This document shows positions 1 to 14,200 of a DNA stretch of 64,000 bases, in pieces. The translations under genes were made by a program, and so were the position numbers. The notes under the pieces are model-generated. The model did no database searches. It was not told the DNA's origin and saw only the letters and a list, made by a program, of their open reading frames with translations. Source of the DNA: Hydractinia symbiolongicarpus (Eukaryota > Cnidaria > Hydrozoa > Anthoathecata > Hydractiniidae); the NCBI RefSeq assembly GCF_029227915.1, contig NC_079879.1:34726501-34790500 (forward strand), read 5' to 3'. How positions within the stretch are numbered: the stretch's first letter is position 1; each line of letters starts with the position of its first letter.

Positions 1-285
1 TTTTAATTATTTGTGCACTCAAAAAATTTTTTATATATATTTGTCCTAAAGGAAGATTGGGGAGACACGTCCCCCGAATCTCACTATTGTACTTTGAAAA
101 ATTAAAGGGGACACAAAAAATGTTGCTATCGCCGAAACCCCATAAAACATACCCTAGCTGTGTCAGTATCCCAAATAGGTCTCGAATATTAAAATTGTTT
201 TGAGCAAAAAAGCTTTGTTCATGAAATATGAGGTGTCCCCTTATTATACATTTCGAGCGGGGTCCCCCTAACGTGGAATAAAGAA

Positions 286-568
<283 letters not shown>

Positions 569-805
569 TTTAATTTATGCTGAATAGTGCAAAAACAAGA
601 AGTCTGAGACCACGCTTTCGGAAAGAGAAGCCGTTTTAAAACGTACGGTGAAAAAAAAAATGGTTTGTGTTTAATTCATTATATTTTCTTTTTGGAAAAT
701 TAACATCTCACGAAAAAAATAACACCATCAAAAAAGTCTTTCATCAAACATTCAGAAACAAAAAAAATAAAAAAAAAATATAAAAGTATTGATAAGTTAT
801 GAGGG

Positions 806-3214
806 CAGGGGTGGATCTAGGGTTAGGCAGCCTAGGCAATTGCCTAAGCCTAATTTTGTGACCCACTGGAGAAAAAAATTCTATAGATAGAATTATCTAT
901 AAAAAAACTAAATTATTTTTATAAATTTAATTTTGGCATCCGCGGATTTCGACTTCATGACGATGCGGCGTTTTATCGATTTTTTATATTTTACTCAAAT
1001 AAGCAAATCCGGGGCGATCTTAGGCAAAGTGTCGATTTGCCTAAAACGTCCGCGGATTTTAAAGTTCCGAATGAATGAAAATCACAGATGGAAGAAAAAA
1101 CGCCTAAAACGTCCGTGGGTTAAAAAGTTTAAACAGGCAATTTATGTAAACACTGTCTTGGCGGTCAAAAGATTTTTTGGTGTGTATGTTAAATTTGGTA
1201 TAGAGTGTATTACTAGCTATCTACCTGTATGTGTATTAGTCTGAATTTTGTTAGTTTTTTTGTTTAACGTCTTAAGGTCACAGACTTCGTGTAGGCTTCA
1301 TGTAGACGTTTATGCAACTGTGTGTCTTTGTTGCTGTTTGGGAGAGAAAACATTCTTGTAAGATAATTAAGAGACAGCTCTTTCATGAACGCAAAAGTCC
1401 CAGCTAAATGTTAATAGATCTGCAGATCCCTCTCCCTTCCCTAAACATCAAAATCAGAAAAGGTAATACTTGAATGTTGTCAGTCCTTGAAATCATAAGC
1501 ACTCGGCCATGTGTCCCTGTTAAGCAGATACACATTACAAGTTCAAAAAACTTGCTGTTCTCTAAGAAATTGATGTATATTTATATTTATTTATTTGATA
1601 TATATTTAAACGTCAAAGGATTCTACTTCGTCCCACCACCAAATTTATACGTTTAGCATACACTTTTTTATTGTGATTGTCCCTAAGAACTTTGACTTTG
1701 TGGGAACGTTTAAACAGTGCATTTTATATACAACATTCCCCTGCTCATTTCAAAACATTTAAGAACATGAGAAGATCTCTTTAACTTTCCCATGTTACTT
1801 TTAATTGCAATAAAATTGCTAAAAACAAAAGAATGAAGCAATACCTAATCTAAGAATAGTCCAAGTTTGTTTTATAATATTTCTTTTTTTCATCTTGTTG
1901 AGCAATACAACGTATACAATTTTATTTTAGGATAAGATATTTTGATGTCACCCCACTACCTATGATGAATATTCTTCTGACAACAAAATCACCATCAATT
2001 AAAGAACACAAAAGATTTGTTCTGAATCCTTATAATATATATTGGAAAACTGTAAACAATGGATATATATCTGGTATAATCAACAAAATTGGTGAAAAAA
2101 ATCAATCAAATTAACTTGTGAATATTCAAGTAAATCATAGAAATGATTTTCACATAATACAATACAGATCGAAACAAGAATTGCATGTTAAAGAACGCTC
2201 TGTTACAGACTGTAAACTTACTGTTTACTTATGATTATGAGTATGATTTGTATGTATGCTGCTTTTTATATGAGAATCTTCAGAATTGGTATATGGTTAC
2301 TAAAACTTTCCTAAAGATTTTACTGTATTAAAATATTTTTCAAACATAGTTGACAGGGGCTTGCAAGGGTAAATAATATACAGACATATAAAATGTTTTG
2401 ATGTTATTCTTTTAATTTCTAACTCTTTTCTGGCTTAATAAACTGCCTTTCTGTTGTGGGAATTTTTTAACATTTAAATTAATGATTAATAAAATTGGTG
2501 CAAAACTAAACCAGTTACCTTAATATTAAACTGTATTAACTTTATAAGGAGGTGATTACTATATAATCTTTGTAGACGTTTATTATATGTTGCTATCTTA
2601 CACAGTCTAACTGGAAAGCTTTCATACTTTTATATGCTGCTTTTCTTTTTGCATTTGCAGGTTGTTAACACAGACTATAATATTCCAAACAATATTTCTA
2701 CGTTGCACTACTGTCGACTATCTATTCCTAAAATTGTCTTGTAATGTAATTTTTTGTTGTATTGTTTAAGTTATTAGACTTTTTGCATAATTTGAAATAA
2801 ATCTACCCCCCTACTTATTACTTGTACTCGTATTATGTGCGTAAAACGTAAAAAGATGCTTAGATGATACTTATTACCAGTATGTCATTCAAAGAAACTA
2901 TGGAAATGCTAACCCTGTTTCGAATCTAATTTGCTAAACGGACGCATTTTCCATCCGCATGTTTTAACAAGGATGAAGTGTTAAAACGACGGAGGTTACT
3001 GTTTTTATTTGGCTGTAAAGAAATTTTCGTTTCTAATCTAGGAAAGATATTTAATACCTAAAAACCTTACTTTTGGGAAAATATTAGCTCCTTTTACAGC
3101 AAAAACACAAAACGGCCGATTTACCTCGTACAACACCACAACCCTTGACATTATTTTGCCTAAAAATCTATCAAATTTTGCCTACCCAGAAAAAAAATCC
3201 TAGATCCGCCCCTG
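806..3214. mobile_element. hAT-like non-autonomous DNA transposon
   Basis: The ends form an inverted repeat: caggggtggatctagg at 806 and its near-complement cctagatccgcccctg ending at 3214. CAGGGG-type termini are typical of hAT elements. The 8 bp beyond each end (tatgaggg and aagggttc) do not form a clean target duplication. No transposase is readable within 2.4 kb; short ORFs near 933 and 1474 look like chance. A second left end of the same family is at 56796. Confidence 0.6.
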
Positions 3215-4913
3215 AAGGGTTCTTCTAAGACTACTCATCAAGTGAGTTTTTCCTTCACCTTAAGGATGCGGTAACCCCCTGAGACACATACTCAGTATAT
3301 TTAGAATATCCCCTGTGTTCGTTATATTAACCCTAGCAAATATATACATTCTGAAAGCTAAATAAATTATCTCTAGAATGATGATAAAATATTTTCATAA
3401 AAAAAATCCAAAAATTAGAAAAAAAGTTATATACAAAAATTCACCCTTCCAGTTCATTTTGTCGAACACTCCTCTCAGTAAAGTTTTTGTTCGTTGAAAA
3501 AAATAGCATTGCGAAGCTCTTATTCACCTCTAAAAACTTTGCTTTTTTTACTCAAAACAACACGTGGTTCCAAAAATATAGCATATTTTGTGTCACAATA
3601 GCTGCTTTATGACAGATTTATATATTTTTAAGCATGATACATCAATAACTCGATATTTCCTCACTTTCTGCGTTAGAAAAGCAAAGTTTTGTAGCCAAAG
3701 ATATAATTGTTGCAACAAACTTGTTTTCGTACAATTTCGACAAGATGGAGGGGAGGAGTGTTCGACAAAAGTATATACTGTTACGACTGGAAATTTTATT
3801 TCGAGAAAAAGCAAATCAAAGACCTTTGCTTTTACCTGCAAGAATTATGGTTACACCCACTTAAACGTTATGAATAATTAATAACTTTGGGTCTAGTTAT
3901 TGTTAAACAGACAACAGGATAACATAACATAACAGGATAAAAACGAAAAAAATAAAGAAATAAATTACAAAGGTATAGATGATAAATAATAATATATTTT
4001 TATAAATTATTAAAGTGTAAATGTTTCCTATGTTATATGTAGGGATGCAATTTTGTATTCGTTCTGCATAACTCTCTTTAATTATTATACAGATTAAATA
4101 TATTTAAGGAATTTTAAAAGATAAAGAAGATTTTTCTTTATTTTATCACTCTTAACAATAAATATTTTTGATTCTTTTTAAAAAAATGAAATTATGCCAA
4201 ATAATCAATATTAAAAAAAATATCTTTTTTAAAAAAAAAATGTCCGTGAAGGGGTTTACTGTATCCTTAAGCTAGACTTAACTACACTATAATAAACATT
4301 ATGAGAACTAGATCTTAAGACATTCTTTTAAAAATCAATGTCAACCCGCTTTATAAATAACATTTTTACCGCCTCGGCTAGTTTCTCATGTAATCTTGCA
4401 CATGAATTGGCTCCGCGTAAAATATTCACCAATGTTCATTTTTTATTCCGAGACCAAGAAAGGCTAAACTTAACACACATTCGATCGTAGTAGTTGCCGT
4501 AGTTGTGGTGGAGATTTTAGCTTATTCTTTAAGGATACAAGGTTAAAAATTTTTCAAATTGTTTTTTTACGGATATAACGTCTATGCTTAGTTTCCGGTA
4601 AGTTTTAGAAAAAATATATTAGAAAAGTGTTATATTGGTGGGATAAAACAGGGAAAATGTATTTCTTCATAACAATATTTTTGTTTTTCCTCCAACACGT
4701 GTCACGAATTTAATTTTCTTTTAAACACCAACGCTCTGTATTAAAATTAAAGACTTTATATATATACACACTCGCAAAGAAATTTATTTATTCTTTTTTG
4801 ACATACCATATTTATAGAAAGTTTCTCCCAGTAATAATAAACCAATCGGCGAACTTTTCTGTGGTGGATAGGAAAAACAGTGGTTCAACTGCATGCACCA
4901 CGTCGATGATTGT
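3215..4913. other. Non-coding, no recognised feature
   Basis: AT-rich sequence with many stops in all frames. The overlapping ORFs near 3.6-3.9 kb on both strands resemble nothing known to me. Confidence 0.6.
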
Positions 4914-4967
4914 GTAATTCATAGCTTGTTAATAATAGTGCACTATTATTAACAAGCTATGAATTAC
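4914..4967. repeat. Perfect 54-bp palindrome, no spacer
   Basis: Two 27-bp arms meet at gtg|cac (4940/4941) with no mismatch. It can form a cruciform or a hairpin in RNA. Confidence 0.95.
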
Positions 4968-5498
4968 TCTGAATTTTTTAAGTAATGTGATGTTATACTG
5001 GTAAAAGGTATAATTTAATCTTTTACATGCTGCTTTTTTAATATTTATTTTTCTATTATCATTGTTTTATTTGTACGTTCAAAAGCCATGTTTCATATTT
5101 ATCAACATAAATCTTTAACTTACGTTGATTCTATACCGAGAATGTATTGACTCATTACAAGGTTAAAATTCCAATGCCACACTTTTGCACAGGTATCAAA
5201 AGAAATGTTGAGCTTTTTTTTCTCAAAACAAGAAATTCGGCCGATACATTGCCTGTTTGCGTTGGTAACTCCCCTCCATTTCGCTGAAAACTAACGAAAC
5301 AATTTTTTTTGAAACAGTGACACGTCTGGCTACAAATTCTGGCCTTTTTATTTTGATATTTGGATAATTATCAAGTTTTCGACGAATGATTTATCAAACG
5401 AGGTAAATTCGTGAATTGATGTAGTATTTTTAGACAAAATGCATTATAACTTGAAAATGAACAATTTTTTTGAAAAGATGTAATAAGATATTGTAGAG

Positions 5499-6110
5499 CT
5501 AATTAAGAGCAACACAACGAGTTATTTTTTTCTTTAAGAAGACTATCGACCTTGATAAACAGGAAACTGAATTACGCATTGTTTGCTCATCATACACACC
5601 ACACAATATCCACCCAAAAATAAAACCACATGCAATCGGCCCATTCACATCTTTCTTAACCTCATCTCTGATGCATGAAAAATAAAAACCTAAACCGATC
5701 AAAATATCGATAACAACATTTTTTCCAGTTCAACCCCTCTAAATGTTTGTAGTTCTGATTAATTAAGTCAACATCTTAATGTTCAAACGGCAAACAAGGT
5801 TTGGTAATAGAAATGGTCTCAACATAAACCATTTCGTTCCCAGTTCTCTTCAAACTCTCTTGAACAACATTTCTTTGTTCTCACTTCCCATTCAACGTTT
5901 GAATGATTAATGTTTCTCGCTGACCGTTCCGAATTAGGCTCTTCATCGTCGATTAAAGTCAAAATCTCCTCATTTAATAACTTTATCGCATCAAACATCT
6001 GTTTAAACCTTCCCTTCATAGTTCTTAAATTTACAATTTCGATGATATTATTGGCGTCAAATACCTTTACACAATCATTTATTTCAACAATCGTTCTTTA
6101 TTTAGTATGC
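5499..6110 (-). mobile_element. BEL/Pao retrotransposon remnant
   Basis: On the minus strand a fragment near 5720-5580 reads IDILIGLGFYFSCIRDE, NGPIACGFIFGWILCGVYD (frame break inside). This matches the BEL/Pao protease end, where an IGxD-like motif precedes GP.A..T.LGW.L.G. Just upstream (about 6105-5819) is a charged, helical ORF (VKVFDANNIIEIV, LLNEEILTLIDDEE) that could be a gag N-terminus. The two lie closer together than in an intact element, so an internal deletion is likely. No RT or LTR was recognised. Confidence 0.5.
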
Positions 6111-8117
6111 GGTTCTACTTCTCCTCTTTCTTGATAAGTTTGTTGTCGACATTATTAATCTGATTTGAGAATATAATCAATAAACCTTCTCAACAAAGGT
6201 AAAATAACGGTAACGTACACTCGACCAAAAAATACTTAACGTTCACCGTTCCGAAGCCTGAGTTTCGATAACATAAAACTTTTTACCACACTCAAAATGT
6301 TTGCGATTAATTAACATTCCCAATCAATATTTAACTTTGTAAACACTCCCAAACCACCAGTAAATTCCAACACCAATTTATACAATCCGATCATTTTAAC
6401 TTTCCAATTTAAAACCACACTCACTCAAGTTCAATGTTCTTCACAATAACAAAAACTTTCACTTCAAATAAAACTTTCGATAACGAATTTGAACGTTCAA
6501 ATTTTTCTTTTTATCCAATATATACGGGGTCGCGGCACCATATCAAAAAAACAGTATATAAACTAAGATTAAGATAAACAAGACGTATGATATACGCAAA
6601 CAACCTCGCGAATAAAGTTTACAAAAAACTGTCTATCAAATTGGGATTTTTGTTACGAAGTTAGACACGACATATTTTACTATTCAGATACGCAATAATA
6701 TTTGTTACACACTTATTTTTCAAAATTGATTTGTGAGACCTTCCTGAACGGAAAATTCCTCGAACTTTTAATTTTCGATGGGTCCGTCTTGGGTGAACCG
6801 ACTGACAGGAAGAAGAAAGACCACAAACCCACAAACCCCAAAATTTGCGAAATTCATTAATTCAGTTAATTCTGCCTACATTCACTTTTAAAAAGTTTGG
6901 TGGAAACACCTTTATTTACTAGTTAGTTAAACAAGTGTTTTGAACACTTGTCTTATCTTTTTAAAAAAGAAAAAAGAAAAAAAAAGTAAAAATAGTTACC
7001 AAGATAAGATTCGAACATACGACGACTCCCGTGTCGGTGCTCAGAGAGGCAAAAATTTCCATTCTTGTAGGACACATTTGCGTTTTAATACAAGCTCACG
7101 AGCTTGTAATAAGGACTTCACTCTTGACTTGTAAAGAAAAAAACTTGTCTTCACTCTTCGATAAAAACATACACACTAAAATGAACACAGAAATAAAAAG
7201 AGCATCTTCGCGGGGGCATATGACGCAATCGTCTACAAAGGCTTATCTAAGGTATAAAGTATGCAAAAGATAAACAAATCATTTCTTTGTTTAGAAAGTC
7301 GATTTTTCAGTACTAAAAACACACAATGATTGTGAAAGTCAGATTCCAAAAAAATGATAGTGTTACGGGAGAACATACATGGAGTCATTAATAAAGATTG
7401 CATTTCTTATTTTCCAGCCTTTAGGTGATTTTCCAACAGAGGTTTAGATGAAGAAAATTGTCAAGCAGATGGATTATTTGTTTGGATTTTACCATTAAAC
7501 TTTCAACATTTATGAAAAGTTGAGGTTTTTCACGAAACTAATAACAACACATCTCTTTATTCGTAGTTTTTATTAATATGAAACAAAACTGAAAAGGGTA
7601 TCTTTATTCCAACAGTCACAGATGGCAAAGACTTAAAACAGGCTTTATATCAACACTAGCAAAAAATATATGTAACAAAATTTAGGTACTAATTAGGCAA
7701 ATTACACGTCACATTATAAGCATGCGCTGTTAATTTTTAATTCCCTCTATTTATTCCTTAAACTTTTTTTTTCTGACCAGTATACGTATAAAGTGCTGAT
7801 GATATTGAAGTAATGAAAAAAACAAATCTTAAAGGATATAGTTCCTTTTGTTTTAAAAAGGTGTTTTTTATTTCATATATGCTGAAAAATTTATTTATTT
7901 ATTTACTTTATTTTAAAAGTAAATGGGGAATAAAATAGATAACAACACACACGGCATTGTCAGCGCGGTTATTTTGTGAAATTTAACATTGCCAATTTGA
8001 CTTAGTTAAACACAATTATTATAATATAAGTCTTCGAATTAACTGATTTCATTTTTGGAGAAAAAAAACATACCATTGTTATAATTAGACAGTTAAAAGT
8101 GAGTGAATAACATCCTG
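6111..8117. other. 3' flank of gene 1, non-coding
   Basis: No gene seen. From about 7250 the sequence aligns with the gene 2 flank at 36.96-37.12 kb and, after an insertion, 40.32-41.18 kb. A weak tRNA-like B box on the minus strand near 7.0 kb is discussed as rejected. Confidence 0.6.
7889..7907 (-). promoter_or_regulatory. Possible polyadenylation signals of gene 1
   Basis: Overlapping AATAAA words on the minus strand about 210-230 nt after the gene 1 stop. The aligned flank of gene 2 also has AATAAA (40918-40913). Conservation in both copies is the main support; AT-rich DNA gives many by chance. Confidence 0.35.
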
Positions 8118-8231
8118 CTACAATGAAGTCACCTGTTCAATCTTATAAAACCGGTGACCGTTTAAGAAGAAAACATCGTCTATTGCAATGTTCGAAAATT
8201 TATCTCCGCCGTTTGATGCAGTGAATGATAC
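8118..8231 (-). CDS. Gene 1 exon 8: end of MAM domain, unique tail, stop
   Basis: The acceptor TATTTAG is followed by VSFTASNGGD and SNIAIDDVFF, the standard MAM end (IAIDD). The 25 codons to FLNG are the same as in gene 2. After HR the two genes diverge: this one adds ten residues after HR and stops at TAG (8120-8118). Too short for a simple ORF scan; found by comparison of the two genes. Confidence 0.85.
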   Translation of the reverse strand, partial: VSFTASNGGDKFSNIAIDDVFFLNGHRFYKIEQVTSL

Positions 8232-11200
8232 CTAAATAATATTAAGAAATTTGTCATTAGCACTTGCAACGAATTTGATTTTTAAACGCGGAATTAAGCC
8301 GAATTTTGATCAGTAAAAACTCTCGATAATACTTGTAAAGAAATTCCCTTTGGCTGATAGAAAATGAAAAAATAGGTTTTCTATTTGTTTTGCTGTCGTC
8401 AGCAGTGCAGATGAAAAAACAAAATTGTGAAATATAGTTTATTCTTTCTCTATAATGTGTAGAGTTTGAAAAATATAATTGTTTGAAAAATTTGCTGACG
8501 CCTGAACACATTTTTTTCGAAATTTGTATATCCATCGCCTTTATTGTATAGATCTTGAAACGCTGTTCAAGAAAATATATAGGATCGTGTATATTGCAGA
8601 AATATTAGGTTTAAATATTTTTGACGACGTCATCATCCCGTTCATTCCGAAAGGAATTCGGGAAGCTAGGTTTGGGAACCTAACCCAATTTTGTCCCAGA
8701 GTGTCCCTAGTTACCCACGCGGTGAAAAAAATGACGTCACCACCGTGTTATTAAGTTATTTTGTATTAAGTTTAAAGTGCACTGTAACGGTTACGTTAAT
8801 TTAACATAAGATATTGACGTTTAAGTAGTGTTATTGATGTCGCGCCATAACGTCAGAAAGATTAACAAACTGGACATCACTTTTTCGGCTACATCGAAGG
8901 AAAATGAACACATCCAGACGGACACACTCTATTTATTATTTCAAAAGATTAAGGAGAACAAATTCAACACGAAAATAGGAAAGTATATCTTTCTACTTGT
9001 TTCCATATGTCTCCATAAAAATAGTATGGACGTCTTATTAGCATTTAAATTGGGAAATTTATTCAATTGTGATTTTATAAGGGGAAAACGTGTAGCCATA
9101 TTAAAATCTGAGGAGGAGTAAAAATAGACCAATATTGACTTGTAATTATTTAATAAGCAAGGAAAAACCCTGATTAACAAAATCAAATGTTCTTGCTCAA
9201 TGTTAGGTTGCATTGATTATGCCTTCATTTATTAGTTCATTCCTGAGGAAAGGTTTCCCAATTTGTACTAACTAGCTATTGACTTATTTCTTATTTATTT
9301 TTTAGAATATGCTATCCTTACTACCTAGCCGGCTAGGTTGTGATCCTTACTACCTAGTTGGCTAGGTTGTGTATTTTTCGCTCTAATGTATAACCCCTTA
9401 GAGAGCAGTATCAGTAACAACTCTGTACGTAGTTTTTGGCTTTTTAATAATACTGGGAAGTTTTATTGCAACGCCCTGAAAACAGTCAAAGGTTAGCAGG
9501 TCTCATTATGGGTCAGCAGATGCGAGATGCTCCTTAACATGTGGAATTGCCACAGAATTCAGATAAAAGTAAAATCACGTGCATTGACTATTGATGGTGT
9601 ATCTGTAGCTAGGCGTAGACTTTCACAACGTGTCGCAACTGTGCATATTGCTGAAAGTAATGAGCAGTCTGCTCAGGATGCTGAACCACAAGCTGTTGCA
9701 GAGAATAGTGAGCAGGCCGCCATTAGCCGACGTCGAAATGCTCAGAGACGAGCTGTTGTTCGACAAAGGCAAAAATTTTAACAGGTCGTAAATAGACACT
9801 AGGCAGATATCCAAATGCTGCAGTTTGTGTGCGCCGGAATGCGCCGTATTATAATATCGCACATCAAAATGTATTGCCTAATTTATATGTTTTAGGTGCT
9901 ATGGAGAAAGAATGAGTATTGTCAAGCTTAAAAGACTGAAAATGATAATTGTTTTAAATGCTGTCACAATTGAAAAATTGCATTAGATAATTTGTACTGA
10001 TGAGATAATAACGTCATCAAAATTCCTAAAATTTTCTATATTTTTTACTGTTCTTCTGTCTGCGTGACCTTACGGAGCGACGTCAATAACACCTCTTTAA
10101 CGTCAATATCTTATATAAAATTAATAAATCCATTACAGTGCACCTAAAATTTTGATACTAAATTACTTGGAAACGAGGTAATAATGTTAGTCATTTTTCA
10201 TCACGTGGAAAGCTAGGGACCACCTGGGATAAAATCGGGTAAGTTTCCCAAACCTTATTATAGTATAAATAGTTAACGTAGTATTGAGACATTAAAAATC
10301 ACCTGGTAAGGATTTGCACCGCAATCAAAGTTTATTTGTCCTGGTAGCCACCAATCATTCTCGTAAGTAGGGATACCCAAGTATAAGGTTTGTTTACAAG
10401 TTTCAAGTTTTTTATCAAGGGAATCTATAGACACTTTCAGTAAATGGTTCTCTGATCCGGTCATGTAGTACCAAAATGTCATACAAGTTTCTCCAGGATT
10501 TGATTTTCTTTTTAGTATCAGAATTGCTCTGTCTTCGCCTTCAGTCTTCCCTCCAACGTCGACTGCCTTCATGAAATAACCAGAGTCTAAAGAGAATTTT
10601 AAATATAAAACGCTTAAAAAGGTGCTTTTTTGCCGTAGAAAAGTGGACTCCAGAAATTATATAGGATTTTTAATGAAATACTAAGATCTAGCAACCTAGT
10701 ATAGATGGTCAACCCGGTCTTATTGCAACGTATTGCCTGGAAGAATATTTTAAACAAAGAAGTAACTAACATTGCAAAGTATCTACGCCATAACGATATA
10801 GTATTTAATTCAAGGAAAAGAAACACCGATTCAAAATGCTTTCAAATTAGTTTATAACTTAGTGGAGACTTAAACCATTTAGTTATAAATACCTGGGTTT
10901 AATTGTTTATCCTAAACTTTTATTGAATGAAAATTTAGTAGTGTGTGTAAAAAGACATGAGACAGACTGCCCTATAACCGCAGTTGAAACAGCAACCACA
11001 ATTTACAACACCATGGTTACACCTCCTACAACTTTTAACAGCATTATCACTTTGAATTTAAACGACACTCAATTAAAAAACCTCCCTTCACTTGTTAATG
11101 GTGCAAGATGCATCACAAATAACCAAGATCTTATTACAAACCATAACAAGATATTGAGAAGTAGTTGCTGCATTGTACATAAATGCATTGACGGTGAAAC

Positions 11201-14200
11201 GTGTTATGACCTTATCAACTACTTCGAAAAGGTGAATCATTCGACAAATAATATATGTTTACCCCTATTTCACTGGGGGGGAGGTGGGGACCAAATGGTC
11301 CCCCTACCAGTTTTTGTTGCATAACTTTTTATAGGATTATGATATAGCCCTGAAATTTTCTGACTTTTGGTAAAATTTATTTAGCAATTTTTCGCCGTAA
11401 TTTCTTTTGAAAAAATTATGCTCACCTTCAGCATTAATTCAATTTACTAAGGTTGTCAAAATCCAAAAAGAATATATTTTTAATTTGACTGAAATAAATC
11501 AATTTCAATACTTTTACTATTGTTTTATAATATGGAGTGAAAAAACATACTCAAATATGACATTTACTCAATTTAGGTATATGTTCATGTCACTAATCCA
11601 TTGTCATCTGTTACCATGGAAAAAAGACAATAAGTTGATAAAAAAGTGAAATAAGCACTATTATATATCATTGTTTTGCAAATTTTACAGAGATTTTATA
11701 TATCTACTTAGTTTTTACTGTTAGCGAAGTCAAATAATTATCTTTTTATCGACGTATGTTGTTTCATCGATGACGATGACGTCATAATATGCGTGATATC
11801 GCCAAAATAAATAGTTTTTCAATTTGTTTAAACAACAAATAACAAAACTAAAAAAAAATAGAGCCGTAGCTAATGAAATCAATTCCGTCATTTGATTAAG
11901 TCCAAGAGTCCAATTTGAGGGGTCTTAATGACGTCATCTTAAAAATAATAACGTCATCATAATTTTTTTAATCAAATTGATTTTATTTATCAAATACTAA
12001 CCCCCTACCAATTTTGAAGTAATTAGGCTTTCTCAATCAGAAGTTACATAGGGGGACCAAATGGTCCCCCAGCGATTGAGAGCCCTTAAAAGCATAGTTG
12101 GAATAGGGTTAAACCTCCACACTTAAACTAGAGCTTGAAAAGACCGTCTTTTAATTTATGAGGACAAGAGTTTACAGCAAATTATGTATGGAATTTCAAT
12201 TATTGAAAAATCACAGTTTTTAATCATCTTATATGTGTCAATACTATTTGTACTTCTATAAATATACCATTGTAGCCAGAGGACACATTTGTAAAGGATT
12301 TTATCTGAAATGTAAATGTCCTGCAGAAATAAAAAAAGGATATAAAAATACATCACAACCGGTATATTGGTTAATGACTGACGTCATCAATTAGTTTATC
12401 AAATTGTTGATTAATACCTGGACAACACTTGTTGTAAGTTTTAAAAAAATTACAGAGGAGGGGTGGAGGAGCGAATCATCCCCTCTCCCTCCCCCCTCCC
12501 CCATACAGCATTGAGGAGCCCCTCAAAGGTCCAGCAGGAATAGGGTTGAAAGATGGAAGTAAAAATGTCACAATTTTAAACATGTGTATTACGTAGGCAG
12601 CTAACTTAATTTGCATTTACAAAGAAACTAACCTTGTAGTAATGGGACAGCTCAATATGATACCCAAGAACTTTGAACTTGTTGCAGTTCATTTGTCAAT
12701 TTTCGTTAAAGACTTGGGAATTAAAATCTTAGAACATTTGTTTAGATACCATACCTTAAAGTGTGATAATTCATGCTGAAGTCAGCATACCTTATTATTT
12801 CGGTGTCCTGTACTTTCATAGGAAGGCACTTTATAACATTCTTACCAGCCATACTAATCTGGCAAAGAAGAACTGTCGCAAATTATTACAAAAAACAAGC
12901 TGCCTAATTTATGAAATAAAAAGGTTAGGCTATTCAAGGCCTTGTTAACTAAAAGTGTTTTGGTCTACATCTAAAATGGAACAAAAAATTTAGTAATTTG
13001 ATAAGTAAACTCACTTCTATTTAATAATTAGTTTTCTTTAATTAACAATACCCTTAGTTTGAATAACTGCTAGTGTTCAAACCTTTTGTGTGTGTATGTC
13101 CTACCTTCACTATTGATAAATGATTCAAAGAGTCCAGGTGACTTCACAATGGTAATGTTTAGTGGCTACTTAACCAGTTAAGAACTTGTGAACTAAAAAT
13201 ACCTTCAACCCTTTTCTCAACCTTAGGCTTGACCCATAAAAATATTATATATGTAAAAAAACGTTAGCTTTCATCACTGTTTTGCAAGATCACTATTGCT
13301 AGAAACACTTAGTTTGGGCTAGACAAAGCCGTCACAAAAGATCTCAAACAAATGTAAGGTTCTTCATTGAGTGAAGAGGCTTAAGTTCCACTTAATCAAA
13401 AGAGCATGTTCTTTAATGTATTATGAGTCTACGTAAAGTACAAACACGAGAAGCAAAGAACATTGTAATATCAGCCGATAATCTTTTGGTTCGTGTATTC
13501 TTAGTTTGACTGTCTCTAATATTATGTGGAACATATAATGCCAACAAGCAACGAAAAAATCTGCCACATTTAAAATCATTCAAGAGCATATTGCTAAAAT
13601 TGAAATTTATTTCTAACATTCCAACTTCGAACTCTCACGTAGTTAGTCTTGATTATGATGCCTCTAAAAAAATTCTTTATCAATATTGTAAATTTTGTAT
13701 ACATCATAACGCATAAATAACTTATCCATACGGAATAAAAACAAATCATGTTACATAATTCACAAGTCTGCACAAGAGGCTTCTTCTCCAGTGGCCTTGG
13801 ATTGACAAAAAGAAATAAGCTCCGGGACATAAGATTGTGTCTCCGCTCCTCCCGGTATTACACTCGGCCTCTTAAAACACCACAAGGATAAAATTAAAAC
13901 TTGTTATGTAATTTTACAGACTAATTGATAAAAAGAAGCTGATGTCAATTCCACTGTTATCATTTTTTCTTTTTCTTTTTAGCCGTTTTTAGAGACACTG
14001 GTAGACAATTTTTAAGTATATATCATTGTGATACATACCTAAGAACATGAAAAGCACTTCGTATGAGTGAAGTAAGTAAAGTAAGACATAACTAAAATGT
14101 CCTAGTTTAAGTACTTAAGACGCCAGAATGATATTCAGTGATCATAAAATTCAACACATCTTCCGTGCAGAACGATAAAGTACAAAATCAGCATCCATTG

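Noticed and set aside
6990-7090. tRNA-like B box (ttcgaatctt) on the minus strand
   Set aside because: The T stem does not pair well and no acceptor stem partner is found about 72 nt away.
10923-11324. 133-codon plus-strand ORF in gene 1 intron 6
   Set aside because: No domain recognised, no splice or promoter context, and its end runs into a dispersed repeat. Kept only as an intron remark.
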